DNA of 64,000 nt from Sphingomonas lutea (GTDB lineage Bacteria; Pseudomonadota; Alphaproteobacteria; Sphingomonadales; Sphingomonadaceae). The DNA lies in the NCBI RefSeq assembly GCF_014396785.1, contig NZ_CP060718.1, positions 2,252,501-2,316,500 on the forward strand, in the 5' to 3' direction. Each line of letters begins with the position of its first letter. The first letter of the stretch is position 1. Positions 1 through 12,401 of the stretch are shown in pieces. The translations under genes and the position numbers were made by a program. Under the pieces are notes generated by a model, which saw nothing but the letters and a program-made list of their open reading frames with translations, was not told the origin of the DNA and did no database searches.

Positions 1-12
1 CGCGTCGGTCAT
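1..12 (-). CDS. 5' end of a gene leaving the window (partial)
   Basis: On the minus strand an ATG at position 12 opens a frame reading M-T-D-A out of the window. A purine-rich AAGGGGGG stretch lies about 8 bases upstream (around 21-28) and would serve as a ribosome binding site. Only four codons are visible, so no function can be given; the call rests only on the start codon and its spacing from the Shine-Dalgarno-like sequence. Confidence 0.3.
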
Positions 13-254
13 GGCGCGCGCCCCCCTTGGCGATGCGTAGGCGCACCTTACCCGCCCTGAAACGTGTGACAAGTTTGGCACCGCGCTCGTGTAGCCGTGC
101 CAACGCGGGACGAGGCTTTGGCACCGCTCTCGACATTCGCTTACACTTAACCGAAATTAACCCTTGAAGACGCCCGAGTCGCGGAAACGACATTTCCGGG
201 ACCGGTTGATCGTTGCGCGAAGGCCGTGGCCGAGGCGTTTTTCGGGGGAAATGC

Positions 255-1214
255 GTGTCTGGACCTGATATCTTCCTGTCCTATGCACGGTCCGATCGGG
301 CCGTCGCGCGCACGTTCGCGGAAGCGCTGACCGAAGAAGGATTCAGCGTCTGGTGGGACGCATCGCTGCATTCGGGTGAGACGTTCGACGAGGTCATCGA
401 GAAGAACCTGCGCGAGGCCAAGGCGGTCGTCGTGCTATGGTCGCCACGCTCGGTCGCGTCACGCTGGGTGCGCGCCGAAGCCACGCAGGCGGACCGCAAG
501 AACAAGCTGGTCCCGGCGATGATCGAACCGTGCGACCGCCCCGTAATCTTCGAATTGACGCACACCGCCGATTTGATCGACTGGACCGGCGACGTCACCG
601 ATATCCATTGGCGCACCTTCATGGACGACCTGCGCCGGCTGGTGCACGGGTCAAGCGATTTCGACGTTCCGGCGGCCGCGCGCCCCGCGGCCAAGGGACC
701 GCGTCCGCAGACACCAGTCGCCGAGCCGATCGCACCTGCACGCCGCCCGCTCCGCCCAGGCAGCGACGACGTCATTTCCGCGGGACGGTCCACGCCGGAG
801 CCGGCTGCGCCCGCGACGGCGGCGCCGCCGCGCGCCGTGGAGGACGATCAGCCGACCGAGATTCACTGTCTGGAAGTCGAGGAGGGCGAGTTCGCCGGTG
901 AATTGTATACCGTTGCGGGCACCGGCGCGCAGATCGGCCGGTCTGCGCCCGCCGACATCGTCGTCCCAGACGGAAGCGTTTCGCGGCAGCATTGCGTCTT
1001 GGGCATCGCCAACGACGAACTGCTCGTCAGCGACCTCAATTCGACCAACGGCACGTATGTCGACGGCGAGCGCGTGACGCGCGCGACAGTCGTGCCGGTG
1101 GGATCTTTGCTCCAGGTCGGTCAGGTCTCGATGCGCCACGCTTTGCTGTCGCGCGCGGAGATCCAGTGGCGCAGCAATCCCGAATTCGACGCAAAGGTCG
1201 TCAACGCCCGCTAG
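255..1214 (+). CDS. TIR-FHA two-domain signalling protein
   Basis: About 319 residues. An N-terminal TIR domain (about 4-130) shows the FLSYARSD box A, the VWWDASLHSGE region, and a W-V-R-A-E motif whose Glu75 matches the catalytic glutamate of NAD-cleaving TIR domains. A Pro/Ala-rich linker (about 135-200) leads to an FHA domain (about 202-300) with GRS, SRQH and NSTNGT motifs, which binds phosphothreonine. I chose the GTG at 255 because GGGGGA lies 5 bases upstream; an in-frame TTG at 213 has no such site. The gene is convergent with a Ser/Thr kinase, and a PP2C phosphatase follows, so its FHA domain probably reads phosphorylation by that kinase. NADase activity is inferred, not shown; it could be a pure scaffold. 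Confidence 0.85.
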   Translation: MSGPDIFLSYARSDRAVARTFAEALTEEGFSVWWDASLHSGETFDEVIEKNLREAKAVVVLWSPRSVASRWVRAEATQADRKNKLVPAMIEPCDRPVIFELTHTADLIDWTGDVTDIHWRTFMDDLRRLVHGSSDFDVPAAARPAAKGPRPQTPVAEPIAPARRPLRPGSDDVISAGRSTPEPAAPATAAPPRAVEDDQPTEIHCLEVEEGEFAGELYTVAGTGAQIGRSAPADIVVPDGSVSRQHCVLGIANDELLVSDLNSTNGTYVDGERVTRATVVPVGSLLQVGQVSMRHALLSRAEIQWRSNPEFDAKVVNAR

Positions 1215-1232
1215 GGGCGCCACCCCATCACT

Positions 1233-3119
1233 TTATTGCTGCTTGGCCAGGAAAGCGATGTAGGCGCGCGTCTGCGTTGCCTGTTTGATCAGCCGGTCGG
1301 CCTCGGCGTTGGTCTTGATGCCTGCCATCGAGGCGCGGAGCGTGGCGAGATTGCTGTCGTAATTTCGGGCGAGCGCCGCATTCTGGCTGTTGCCGGAGCG
1401 GATGACCCGCCGGGCCTGCGACCGGGCATCGTCGACGATTCCATAGAATTGCGACAGCTTGGCTGGTGAAACACCCGTTTCTGCGGCGGCGGTCTTTGCT
1501 GGGGCCGCGGTTGTCGGTGTTTTCTTGATTTCCGTCGCGCTGCTGGCGGCGGCTTGCCGCGCCGCGCGAGCTTGCGCGCGTTCGATGGCTTTCAGCCGAT
1601 CCTCGGCCGCCTTGGCCTTGGCCGCTTCACGGCGAAGGGCGTCGGCGGCGGCAGTGTCCTCGACAGGCGTAGCTTCAGTCGACGTTTCCGCTGTTTCGAC
1701 GGGCGCGGTGTCATTCACGGTGGTGTTGGCGGTCGCATCGGTGACCGTCATCGTCGTTTCGGGCGCATCCAGAGCGGCCGTCTCCGCCGCCGGTTGCGGA
1801 TCGGAACCGCCGCGAAGCATCAATGCGCCGCCTCCAACGACCGCAAGGACAACGGCGGCAATCCCCGCCATCAGTACCGGGCTGCGCGATTTCTCCCCAT
1901 GCTTGGCGGGCGGCGCCGCACCAGCGTCGGCCTTCTTCGCAGGCGCAGTGCTTCGGCTGGTGCCGCGTTCGTCGGCAAGCGCCGCGGCAGTTGCGGCGCC
2001 GCCCGCGGCTGCGGCGATCGCGTCGCCTTCCTCGGCAATCTTTCTTGCGGTGCCGGTATCCTGCCCTGCCCGCTTGAACCGCGCCTGTTTGGGATCTGCC
2101 GGAACGCCGGTTTCGACCGGCACGCTGGGATCGACATTCGGCGTCGGCGCGACGGGCTTGATCTCTTCCGCCGTGACCTGCTTGGCGTAAAAGCGGGTCG
2201 CGTCCTCGTCGACCACGGCATCAACAGCGCTCGCGCCCTTCCCGAACGATGCCAGCCAGTCGCCGATCGTCTGCGGGCGCTCATCCGGCTTGACGACCAT
2301 CGCGGCATCGATGCCTGCAAGGAACTTCTTGGTGTAGCCCGGCCATTTGCCCTCCGCGAGCGGCTTGCCGAGGCCTGCGTGCAACCGCTCGAGCACTTCG
2401 GGCGGCTTCTCGCCGGTCACGCACTCGTAGAGCACTACCCCGAGCGCGTAGATGTCGGTCCACGGCCCTTGCGGGTAGGTTTTCACATATTGTTCAATCG
2501 CCGCGTAGGGCGGGGTGTGGAAGGTGACCTTGGTACTGGTTGCTTCCGCGGTGTCGAAGCGCGCCGAGCCGAAGTCGATCAGGACCGGCCGGTTGTCCTC
2601 GTTGATGAGAATGTTGGGCGGTTTGATGTCGCGGTGAAGCACGCCGACGCGATGCGCGCGGTCGAGCCCTTCGGCGATCGGCTGGAGGATGTTCCACAGG
2701 CTGCGCTCATTGAAGCGACGGCCCTGCTTGATCATCTTCGACAGCGACGTGCCATCCTCGAAATCCATGACCATGTAAGCGGTGCCGTGGATTTCGAAGA
2801 GGCTGCGGACGCTGACGATGTTCGGGTGGCGCGAAGGCGTGGACAGGTTCCACAGCAGCTTCGCCTCCTCGACAAACTTCTTGAGGCCGAGAGCGTGCAC
2901 TTCTTCCGCGTCGGAATCGATCGGCACGACGGTGTCGTCCGAATCGCGCTCGCTGATCGAGCTCGGAAAATATTCTTTGATGGCGACCAGCTCATCAAAA
3001 TAGATGCCGCGGCCCTTGTAGACGATGCCGAAGCCGCCCACGCCAAGGACTTCTTCCAGCCGCCACTCACGCAATACGGTGCCCGCAGGCAACGCCTTGT
3101 TGCTATATGCCTTGCTCAT
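1233..3119 (-). CDS. Transmembrane Ser/Thr protein kinase (Hanks type)
   Basis: 628 residues. The kinase domain (about 18-285) has the glycine loop GVGGFGIV (26-33), the ATP-binding Lys48 in VAIKEY, the helix-C glutamate near 85, HRDIKPPN with catalytic Asp164, and DFG at 182-184, so all catalytic residues are present. A low-complexity Ala/Pro/Thr-rich segment follows, then one membrane helix (VLMAGIAAVVLAVVGGGAL), then an Ala/Lys-rich extracytoplasmic tail of about 190 residues with coiled-coil character. This is the usual topology of bacterial receptor kinases: cytoplasmic kinase, single pass, outer sensor. It is divergent from the PP2C gene and convergent with the TIR-FHA gene; together they look like writer, eraser and reader of phosphothreonine. 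Confidence 0.93.
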   Translation of the reverse strand: MSKAYSNKALPAGTVLREWRLEEVLGVGGFGIVYKGRGIYFDELVAIKEYFPSSISERDSDDTVVPIDSDAEEVHALGLKKFVEEAKLLWNLSTPSRHPNIVSVRSLFEIHGTAYMVMDFEDGTSLSKMIKQGRRFNERSLWNILQPIAEGLDRAHRVGVLHRDIKPPNILINEDNRPVLIDFGSARFDTAEATSTKVTFHTPPYAAIEQYVKTYPQGPWTDIYALGVVLYECVTGEKPPEVLERLHAGLGKPLAEGKWPGYTKKFLAGIDAAMVVKPDERPQTIGDWLASFGKGASAVDAVVDEDATRFYAKQVTAEEIKPVAPTPNVDPSVPVETGVPADPKQARFKRAGQDTGTARKIAEEGDAIAAAAGGAATAAALADERGTSRSTAPAKKADAGAAPPAKHGEKSRSPVLMAGIAAVVLAVVGGGALMLRGGSDPQPAAETAALDAPETTMTVTDATANTTVNDTAPVETAETSTEATPVEDTAAADALRREAAKAKAAEDRLKAIERAQARAARQAAASSATEIKKTPTTAAPAKTAAAETGVSPAKLSQFYGIVDDARSQARRVIRSGNSQNAALARNYDSNLATLRASMAGIKTNAEADRLIKQATQTRAYIAFLAKQQ

Positions 3120-3211
3120 CCGCCTGGCGCCCCTTGCCCGCGATTAACAAAAAGGAAATCGCACAAGCGTTTCATGATTGCTAGTGGGGTGCGGGATCAG
3201 GGGGACCCTGC

Positions 3212-3925
3212 ATGAACGTCGAATGCGTCAGCCGAACGCATGTCGGGTGCAAGCGGAAGATCAACGAGGACGCAATCCTCGTTGCGAGCGAGCGCGGCCT
3301 GTGGGCTGTGGCGGACGGCATGGGCGGCCACGAATCCGGCGAAGTGGCGAGCGGGATGGTGGTGGAAGCACTGCGCGCGCTGCCGGACAATCCGGTCCCC
3401 GACGAGGCGGCTGCCGACGCCATTGACGTATTGCGTAGGGTCAACCGCGAGTTGGTCGACATGGCCCGCGTGCAGTCGCGGGAAAAGTCCATCGGGACGA
3501 CCGTGGTCGGGATCATCGTTGCCGACGATGTCTTTCGATGCTTCTGGGCAGGCGACAGCCGCGCCTACCTGATGCGCGATGGACAGATGCACCGCCTCAG
3601 CCGCGACCATAGCTTGGTTCAAGACCTGGTCGATGCGGGCATGCTGAAACCCGAAGAAGCGGAAGGCCATGCCAACAGCAATGTCATCACTCGCGCGGTC
3701 GGCGTTTCGGAAACGTTGGAAGTGGACGTCGTTGGCGGCGTGGCGCAATCCGGCGACCTTTTCCTGCTTGCAAGCGACGGCCTGACTCGGGTCATGACCG
3801 ACCAGGAGATCGCCGCGGAGTTGCGGCACGGCGCCAACAATCAGGCGATAGACGCCCTGCTCGACTGCGTGATCGAACGCGGAGCGCCCGACAATGTGTC
3901 GATGATCATCGTGAAATTAGGATAG
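3212..3925 (+). CDS. PP2C-family Ser/Thr protein phosphatase
   Basis: 237 residues, the normal length of a minimal bacterial PP2C (Stp/PrpC type). The metal-binding aspartates sit in canonical motifs: ADGMGGHESGE, FWAGDSRAYL, LASDGL and GAPDNVS. There is no membrane segment, so it acts in the cytoplasm. The ATG at 3212 is preceded by GGGGGACC. It starts about 90 bases from the start of the divergent kinase gene, so both are probably expressed from one intergenic region, and the phosphatase is the natural partner that dephosphorylates the kinase and its targets. It ends 5 bases from the convergent bpt gene. Confidence 0.93.
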   Translation: MNVECVSRTHVGCKRKINEDAILVASERGLWAVADGMGGHESGEVASGMVVEALRALPDNPVPDEAAADAIDVLRRVNRELVDMARVQSREKSIGTTVVGIIVADDVFRCFWAGDSRAYLMRDGQMHRLSRDHSLVQDLVDAGMLKPEEAEGHANSNVITRAVGVSETLEVDVVGGVAQSGDLFLLASDGLTRVMTDQEIAAELRHGANNQAIDALLDCVIERGAPDNVSMIIVKLG

Positions 3926-3929
3926 GAAC

Positions 3930-4739
3930 TTAGGCGTCGATCAGCAGACGCTTGCGCTCGGGACGTATCGGCAGGACCAATTCGCCGATTCCCCCGTCGT
4001 CCTCATGATCGTCCGCGCGGCGCCACCCGTCGCGGCCAAGGCGCTCGAGCGGCCGGAAGCTGCGCTTGTACGCCATGCGGGGCGAGCCTTCGACCCAATA
4101 GCCGAGGTAGACGTAAGGCAGGCCGGCGCGCGCTGCGCGAATGATATGGTCGAGGATGATGAAGGTCCCGAGGCCCTTGCGCGCGTCCGGGGCGACATCG
4201 AAGAAGCTGTAGATCATCGATAGGCCATCGGCCTGCTGGTCGCTGAGGCAGGCGCCGACCAGCCGGCCCGGTCGCCCGTTGACCGACGGCTCGCGATATT
4301 CGACGACATAGGTGCGCACCGGCGTCTGCTCGACCATGTCGGCGAAATCGCTTTCGTCCATTTCCGCCATTCCGCCGCCGGGATGGCGCGCGGCGAGATA
4401 GCGGCGGAGCAGCGCATATTGCTCCTCGGTCGTCCACGGCTTGCACGCGGTGACTTCAAGGTCGGCGTGGCGCCGCATCAGCTTGCGCTGCGTGCCGTTG
4501 GCGACGAATTCCGACGCGAGCACGCGCACCGAAACGCAGGCCGAGCAGTCGATGCAGCTGGGACGGTAAGCGACCGACTGGCTGCGGCGAAAGCCGATCC
4601 GGCCGAGTGCTTCATTAAGCTCCGACGCGTGGCGGCCGCTCAGTTCGGTAAAGACCTTCCGTTCGACCTTGCCCGGGAGATACGGGCACGGGCTCGGGTT
4701 CGTTACGAAGAACTTGGGAAAGCGGAACGGTGCGCTCAC
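3930..4739 (-). CDS. bpt: Aspartate/glutamate leucyltransferase (N-degron pathway)
   Basis: Transfers leucine from leucyl-tRNA to proteins with N-terminal Asp or Glu, marking them for ClpS/ClpAP degradation. About 269 residues. The N-terminal ATE domain has PCPYLPG and the C-x-x-C-x-x-C cluster CIDCSAC; the C-terminal ATE domain carries [13 protein letters not shown] (here SFFDVAPD), GLGTFIILD and [10 protein letters not shown] motifs, all hallmarks of this aminoacyl-transferase family. I chose the GTG at 4739 over an upstream frame because AAGGGG lies 7 bases before it and it gives the family length. The gene stands alone on its strand, convergent with the PP2C gene. The activity (leucyl rather than arginyl transfer) follows the bacterial Bpt family and is not visible directly. 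Confidence 0.93.
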   Translation of the reverse strand: MSAPFRFPKFFVTNPSPCPYLPGKVERKVFTELSGRHASELNEALGRIGFRRSQSVAYRPSCIDCSACVSVRVLASEFVANGTQRKLMRRHADLEVTACKPWTTEEQYALLRRYLAARHPGGGMAEMDESDFADMVEQTPVRTYVVEYREPSVNGRPGRLVGACLSDQQADGLSMIYSFFDVAPDARKGLGTFIILDHIIRAARAGLPYVYLGYWVEGSPRMAYKRSFRPLERLGRDGWRRADDHEDDGGIGELVLPIRPERKRLLIDA

Positions 4740-4859
4740 CCGGCGACCCCTTGCATGGTTACGACTCTCTTTATGCGGCTGGTAAACGCCAATGAAAAGA
4801 CTTGGCCGCACACAAACAGGGTTAACGCGGGCTTTGTCCCTAACGAGGACAGCGCCGGA

Positions 4860-6079
4860 TCAGTCTAGCGAGGCGCGCTCGACCTTGAAACCGACCGCCT
4901 CAAGCCGCGAGACGACGTCGTCGATCGCCTTGGCGTCGCGAGCTTCGCATTCGACTTCAATGACCGTGTCCTTGGCCGGCAAGCTTGTGAAGATGCGGCT
5001 GTGGTTGGTCTCGATAATGTTGACGCCGGCTTCGTGGAATTGCTGCGTGATGAGCGCCAGCGCGCCCGGCCGGTCTTCAGCGGCGACTCGCAGGCGCGCG
5101 ATGCGCCCCTGGCGGACAAGGTCACGGACGAGGACGTTGGCGAGGAGATGCGTGTCGATGTTGCCGCCGCACAGGATTGTCGCGACCTTCTTGCCCGCGA
5201 ACCGCTTGGGGTCGGACAAGATCGCGGCCAGGCCTGCAGCCCCCGCCCTTCGACCACCGTCTTTTCGATCCCCACAAGCATCGCCACTGCGCGCTCAAGG
5301 TCGCGTTCGGGAACAAGCATGATGTCGTCGAGCAGTTCTCGCAGGATTCGCGAGGTGAGCTGGCCAGGCGCCTTGACGGCAATGCCCTCGGCCAGCGTGT
5401 CGCCGCCGAGCGGCAACTGGCAGCCGTCGACCGCGCATTTCATTGAAGGATAGAGCTCGGCTTCGACCCCGATCAGCTCAATCCCCGGCTTGAGCGCTCG
5501 CGCCGCGATCGACACGCCGGACATGAGCCCGCCGCCGCCGATCGGCACGACGATCGTATCGAGATCTGGCGCGTCCTCGAGCATTTCGAGGCCCAATGTC
5601 CCCGCCCCGGCGACGATCTGCGCGTCGTCGAAAGGGTGGACGAAATGAAAGCCCTGCTCGAGCGAAAGTTCGCGCGCGCGCGCATAGGCATCGTCGAACA
5701 TCGGGCCGTGCAGGATGACCTTAGCGCCGTGGCTTTCGGTCTGCGTGACTTTGATCGTCGGTGTCGGCTCGGGCATGACAATGGTCACCGGAATGCCGAG
5801 GCGCTTACCGTGATACGCGACCGCTTGCGCATGGTTGCCGGCCGACGCCGCGATGACGCCCTTCGAACGCTCCTCCTCGGTCAGCTGGAGCAATTTGTTG
5901 AGCGCGCCGCGTTCCTTGTAGGCAGCAGTAAATTGCAAATTCTCGAACTTCAGCCAGATCTCCGCGCCGACGATCTCGGACAATGTCCGGCTGACCAGCA
6001 TCGGCGTGCGAACGACATTGCCTTCGATCCGCGCCGCCGCGCCGCGAATATCGTCGATGGTCGGCGGCTGCTGCTGCAT
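4860..6079 (-). CDS. ilvA: Threonine ammonia-lyase with C-terminal ACT domain (apparent frameshift)
   Basis: Converts threonine to 2-oxobutanoate, the first step towards isoleucine. The PLP domain (residues 1 to about 320) has the Schiff-base Lys55 in TAAYKERGA and the phosphate-binding PIGGGGLMSG loop; an ACT regulatory domain (RVAAEDRPGALALI...) ends the protein. The frame breaks near 5245: upstream it reads VVEGRGLQAW, whereas adding one G to the run at 5246-5248 restores VVEGAGAAGLAAIL and joins it cleanly to the ACT frame, giving a family-typical protein of about 406 residues. The first part alone would run on to a stop at 4865. ATG at 6079 chosen; an in-frame TTG at 6112 is less likely. 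Sequencing error is the simplest explanation. Confidence 0.88.
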
Positions 6080-6131
6080 CGCGGCACGGCCTAGCGGTTC
6101 AAGGACGCGCAAACAATGCTATGCGCCGGTC

Positions 6132-7774
6132 ATGAACAGGGCCCTCATCGCACTCGCCGCCGCGTTTTTTTCCACGACCGCTTATGCCGACACGCTCGTG
6201 ACCAATGTCCAGGGCGTCCAGGTCGGCGCGGACGGGCAGCTGGAACGGTTCAGCGGCCTGGTCATCGGCCGCGACGGCAAGGTGCGCACGGTGCTCACGG
6301 GACCTCCGCCGCCGATGGCGTTCGAAAGCACGATCGACGGCAAGGGACACACGCTGCTGCCCGGGCTGATCGATGCGCACGGCCATGTCATGGGGCTTGG
6401 CACAGCGGCGATCCAGCTCGACCTCGTCGGCACGACGTCGCTGCAGGATTTGCAAGCGCGGCTGCGCGGACATGCGGCGGCAAATCCCAAGGATCCGTGG
6501 ATCATCGGGCGCGGCTGGAACCAGGAGTTGTGGCCCGACAAGCGTTTCCCGATCGCCGCCGATCTCGACGCCATGGTCGCTGACCGACCGGTGGTGCTCG
6601 AGCGCGTCGACGGCCATGCAGTCATCGTCAACAGCGCGGCACTGCGGGCCGCGGGGATCACGTCCGCAACCGCCGATCCCACTGGCGGCAAGATCGAGCG
6701 CGGCGCGGATGGCGCGCCTACGGGACTGCTGGTCGATGCCGCGGCATCGCTGGTGAAAACGCCCCCGCTCACCGCCGAGCAGCGCAGGCAGGCACTTGCC
6801 AAGGCACAGGAAGCGCTCCTGTCGGTCGGTGTCACCGCTGCCGCCGACATGGGTACAAGCCGAGACGATTGGGCGCTGTTCTTCGCCGCGGGCGGCGCAA
6901 AGACGCTGAACCTGCGGATCATGGCCTATGCATTCGGGCTGGAGAATTCGCCGAGCGCGCCGACACCCTGGCTGTTCAGCGACCGGCTGCAGATGGGTGG
7001 CGTTAAATTGTACGACGACGGGGCGCTGGGATCGCGCGGCGCGTGGCTGAAGCAGCCTTACGCCGACAAACCCGACACGCGCGGCCTGCAGTTCCTCACC
7101 GACAAGCAGATTAGCGACCAGGCGAATGAAGCGGCGCGGCGCGGTTTCCAGTTGGCGATCCACGCGATCGGCGACGCCGCCAATGCGCAGGTCATCACGA
7201 CCTATGAAAGATTGGCGAAAACCTATGGCCGCGACGGCCGCTGGCGGATCGAGCATTTCCAGATCGCCGACCCCAGGGACATCGGCCGCCTGGCGCCTGC
7301 GGGGATCATCGCGTCGATGCAGCCGACGCACCAGACGAGCGACCGGACGATGGCCGAAGCGCGGCTAGGGCCAAACCGTCTGGCTGGCGCTTACGCCTGG
7401 CAAACGGTGCTAAAGAGCGGCGCGAAACTCGCCTTTGGGTCCGACTTCCCGGTCGAATCACCCAACCCCTTTCCCGGCCTCGCCGCGGCAATCAGCCGCG
7501 AGGACATGAATGGGCAGCCGCCGGGCGGGTGGATCCCCGCCGAGAAGCTGACCTTTGCGCAGGCGCTTCACGCGTTCACGCGCGGTGCGGCTTATGCCGG
7601 CTTTGCGGAGAGCAAGATCGGCGCGCTCGAGCCGGGGCGGTGGGCCGACTTCATCATCGTCAACCGCGACGTCAGCACGGTCGATGCGCAGGCGCTGGCG
7701 CGGACCCAGGTGCTGCAGACGTGGGTCGCGGGCAAGAAGGTGTGGGAGCGACCGGCGAGCGGCGAGCGCGGCGA

Positions 7775-7778
<4 letters not shown>
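6132..7778 (+). CDS. Secreted amidohydrolase family protein (YtcJ/Amidohydro_3 type)
   Basis: 548 residues beginning with a Sec signal peptide ([19 protein letters not shown], cleavage before DT). The metal-dependent hydrolase fold is shown by GLIDAHGH near residue 80, [29 protein letters not shown], and GSDFPVE with the late aspartate. Relatives include imidazolonepropionase-like and N-substituted formamide deformylase-like enzymes, but the substrate cannot be told from the sequence. I chose ATG 6132, which starts the signal peptide, over an in-frame upstream ATG at 6006 that lies inside the divergent ilvA gene. Its stop overlaps the stop of the convergent metH gene by 4 bases. Confidence 0.88.
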
Positions 7779-10461
<2,683 letters not shown>

Positions 10462-10465
<4 letters not shown>

Positions 10466-11496
10466 GCGGCAATGACCATCGGCTCGAGCCCGGCGAGCAC
10501 GGTGTGCGCTGGCGCCTGCGGGATCGCCCGCGGCAACTGATTCTGCGCCGCCTTGGCGATCGCCGCGATATGCGCCGGCGTCGTGCCGCAGCAGCCGCCG
10601 ACGAGGTTGACCAGCCCGTCGTCGATCCAGTCGCGCACTTGGGCGGCGGTTTCCTGGGCGGCTTCGTCATACTCGCCAAGCTCGTTGGGCAGGCCGGCAT
10701 TGGGATAGGCCATGACCAAAGTGTCGGCGGTGGCAGCAAGCGCCGCGAGGTGCGGGCGGAGCTGCGCCGCGCCGAACGAGCAATTGAGTCCGATCGTCAG
10801 CGGCCGCGCATGGCGAACGCTCGCCCAGAAGGCTTCGACAGTGTGACCGGACAAGTTGCGGCCAGACAGATCGGTCAACGTCATCGAGATCATCAACGGC
10901 AGTTCGCAGCCCAGCGCTTGTTCGGCCTCCAGCCCGGCCATGATCGCGGCTTTGGCGTTGAGCGTGTCGAACACGGTTTCGATCAGGATGAAATCGACCC
11001 CGCCCTCGACCAGCGCGTCGATCTGCTCGCGGTAGACCGATTTCACCGTGTCGAAATCGACCTCGCGAAACGCGGGATCGTTGACGTCGGGTGAGAGCGA
11101 CAGGGTCTTGTTGGTCGGCCCGAGCGCGCCCGCCACCCACATCGGCCGCTTCTGTTGGTCGGCAACGTCGCGCGTGATCCGCGCGGCTTCGCGATTGATG
11201 CGCGCAACCAATGCCTCGGCACCGTAATCGGCCTGGCTGATGCGGTTGGCATTGAAGGTGTTGGTCGCGAGCACGTCAGCGCCGGCCGCGGCGAAGCTTT
11301 CGCAGATGCGCTTCACCACCCCCGGCTGGGTAATGTTGAGCAAATCGTTGTTGCCGCGCTGATCCTTCGAAAGGTCGAGGCCCGCGCAATAATCCTCGCT
11401 CCGCAGCTTTTCGGCCTGGACCAAGGTACCGTAGGCGCCGTCCTTAATCAGGATCCGTTGCCGGGCATGGGCGCGAAGGGAGTCAGACGCGCTCAT
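10462..11496 (-). CDS. metH: Methionine synthase, homocysteine-binding domain
   Basis: 344 residues forming the homocysteine S-methyltransferase barrel. The zinc-binding cysteines are visible in GLNCSFGA and in VGGCCGTTP near the C terminus; the N terminus reads [12 protein letters not shown]. In one-piece MetH this domain precedes the pterin domain; here it is a separate gene placed just before the rest of the enzyme and overlapping it by four bases, which favours coupled translation and assembly of the two polypeptides. A split MetH is known from other alphaproteobacteria. ATG at 11496 overlaps the metF stop as ATGA and is chosen over a long upstream extension that merely shadows metF. Confidence 0.92.
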
Positions 11497-12401
11497 GCCC
11501 GTGCCCGTACGCCGAGCAGATGACAGATTGCGTAGCTTAGCTCTGCCCGGTTCAAGGTGTAGAAGTGGAAGTGACGGACGCCGCCCGCGTAAAGCTGCCC
11601 GCACAATTCGGCGGCGACGGTCGCCGCGATCAGCTGGCGCGCCGAGGGCAGATCGTCGAGCCCTTCGAACATTGCATCGAGCCATTCGGGGATGGCGGCG
11701 CCGCACGCCTGCGCGAAGCGGCGCGTGGTGGCGACGTTGGACACGGGCAGGATGCCGGGCACGATCTCCACATCGAGGCCGGCGGCGGCCGCTTCGTCGC
11801 GGAAGCGGAAGAAGCAGTCGGCGGAAAAGAAGAATTGCGTGATCGCGCGGTCTGCGCCGGCGTCGACCTTGCGCTTGAGGTTTTCGAGATCGAAGGCGCG
11901 CGACGACGAGTCCGGATGCATTTCCGGATAGGCCGCGACCGAAATGTCGAACGGTGCGACCTGCTTGAGGCCCGCGACCAGCTCGGTCGCATCGCGATAG
12001 CCCTGCGGATGCGGCTGATATTTGATGCCCGCCTCGGGCGCGTCGCCGCGCAATGCGACGATGTGGCGTACGCCGAGATCCCAATATTCCTGTGCGACTG
12101 CATCGACCTCGGCGCGGCTGGCGCCGACGCAGGTCAAGTGCGCGGCCGGAGTCAGCGGCGTTTCCTTGAGGATCCGCTCGACCGTCGCATGGGTACGCTC
12201 GCGGGTCGATCCGCCCGCGCCGTAAGTGACCGAGACGAAGCGCGGCTGCAGCGGCGCCAGCGTCTGAATCGATTCCCACAAGGTGTCCGCCATCTTGTCG
12301 GTCTTGGGCGGGAAGAATTCGAAGCTGACGGCGATGTCGCCGCGGGTCTGCGCGAACAGCGGCTCGTGGTGGCGCAGCGCCTCGATCGGCTGGCGGTTCA
12401 T
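11493..12401 (-). CDS. metF: 5,10-methylenetetrahydrofolate reductase
   Basis: 302 residues, normal for MetF. It makes 5-methyl-tetrahydrofolate, the methyl donor for MetH, using FAD and NAD(P)H in a TIM barrel. Recognisable blocks are SFEFFPPKT at the start, VSVTYGAGGS, HLTCVG, VALRGD, and FFFSADCFFRF near the middle. It overlaps the upstream sahR gene by four bases (12398-12401) and the downstream metH domain gene by four (11493-11496), so sahR-metF-metH-metH is one tightly coupled transcription unit providing the whole remethylation half of the SAM cycle. Confidence 0.96.
   Translation of the reverse strand: MNRQPIEALRHHEPLFAQTRGDIAVSFEFFPPKTDKMADTLWESIQTLAPLQPRFVSVTYGAGGSTRERTHATVERILKETPLTPAAHLTCVGASRAEVDAVAQEYWDLGVRHIVALRGDAPEAGIKYQPHPQGYRDATELVAGLKQVAPFDISVAAYPEMHPDSSSRAFDLENLKRKVDAGADRAITQFFFSADCFFRFRDEAAAAGLDVEIVPGILPVSNVATTRRFAQACGAAIPEWLDAMFEGLDDLPSARQLIAATVAAELCGQLYAGGVRHFHFYTLNRAELSYAICHLLGVRARA

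Noticed and set aside
74..132. TTTGGCACCGC repeated at 74 and 117 (16 bases, one mismatch), each containing TGGCAC as in sigma-54 promoters.
   Set aside because: The -12 element (TTGC-like) is missing after both copies, so they are not sigma-54 promoters; as a short direct repeat alone it supports no claim.
1554..3215. A 553-codon open frame on the plus strand opposite the Ser/Thr kinase gene.
   Set aside because: It has no domain or signal, and the opposite strand encodes an intact kinase; long antisense frames are usual in GC-rich DNA.
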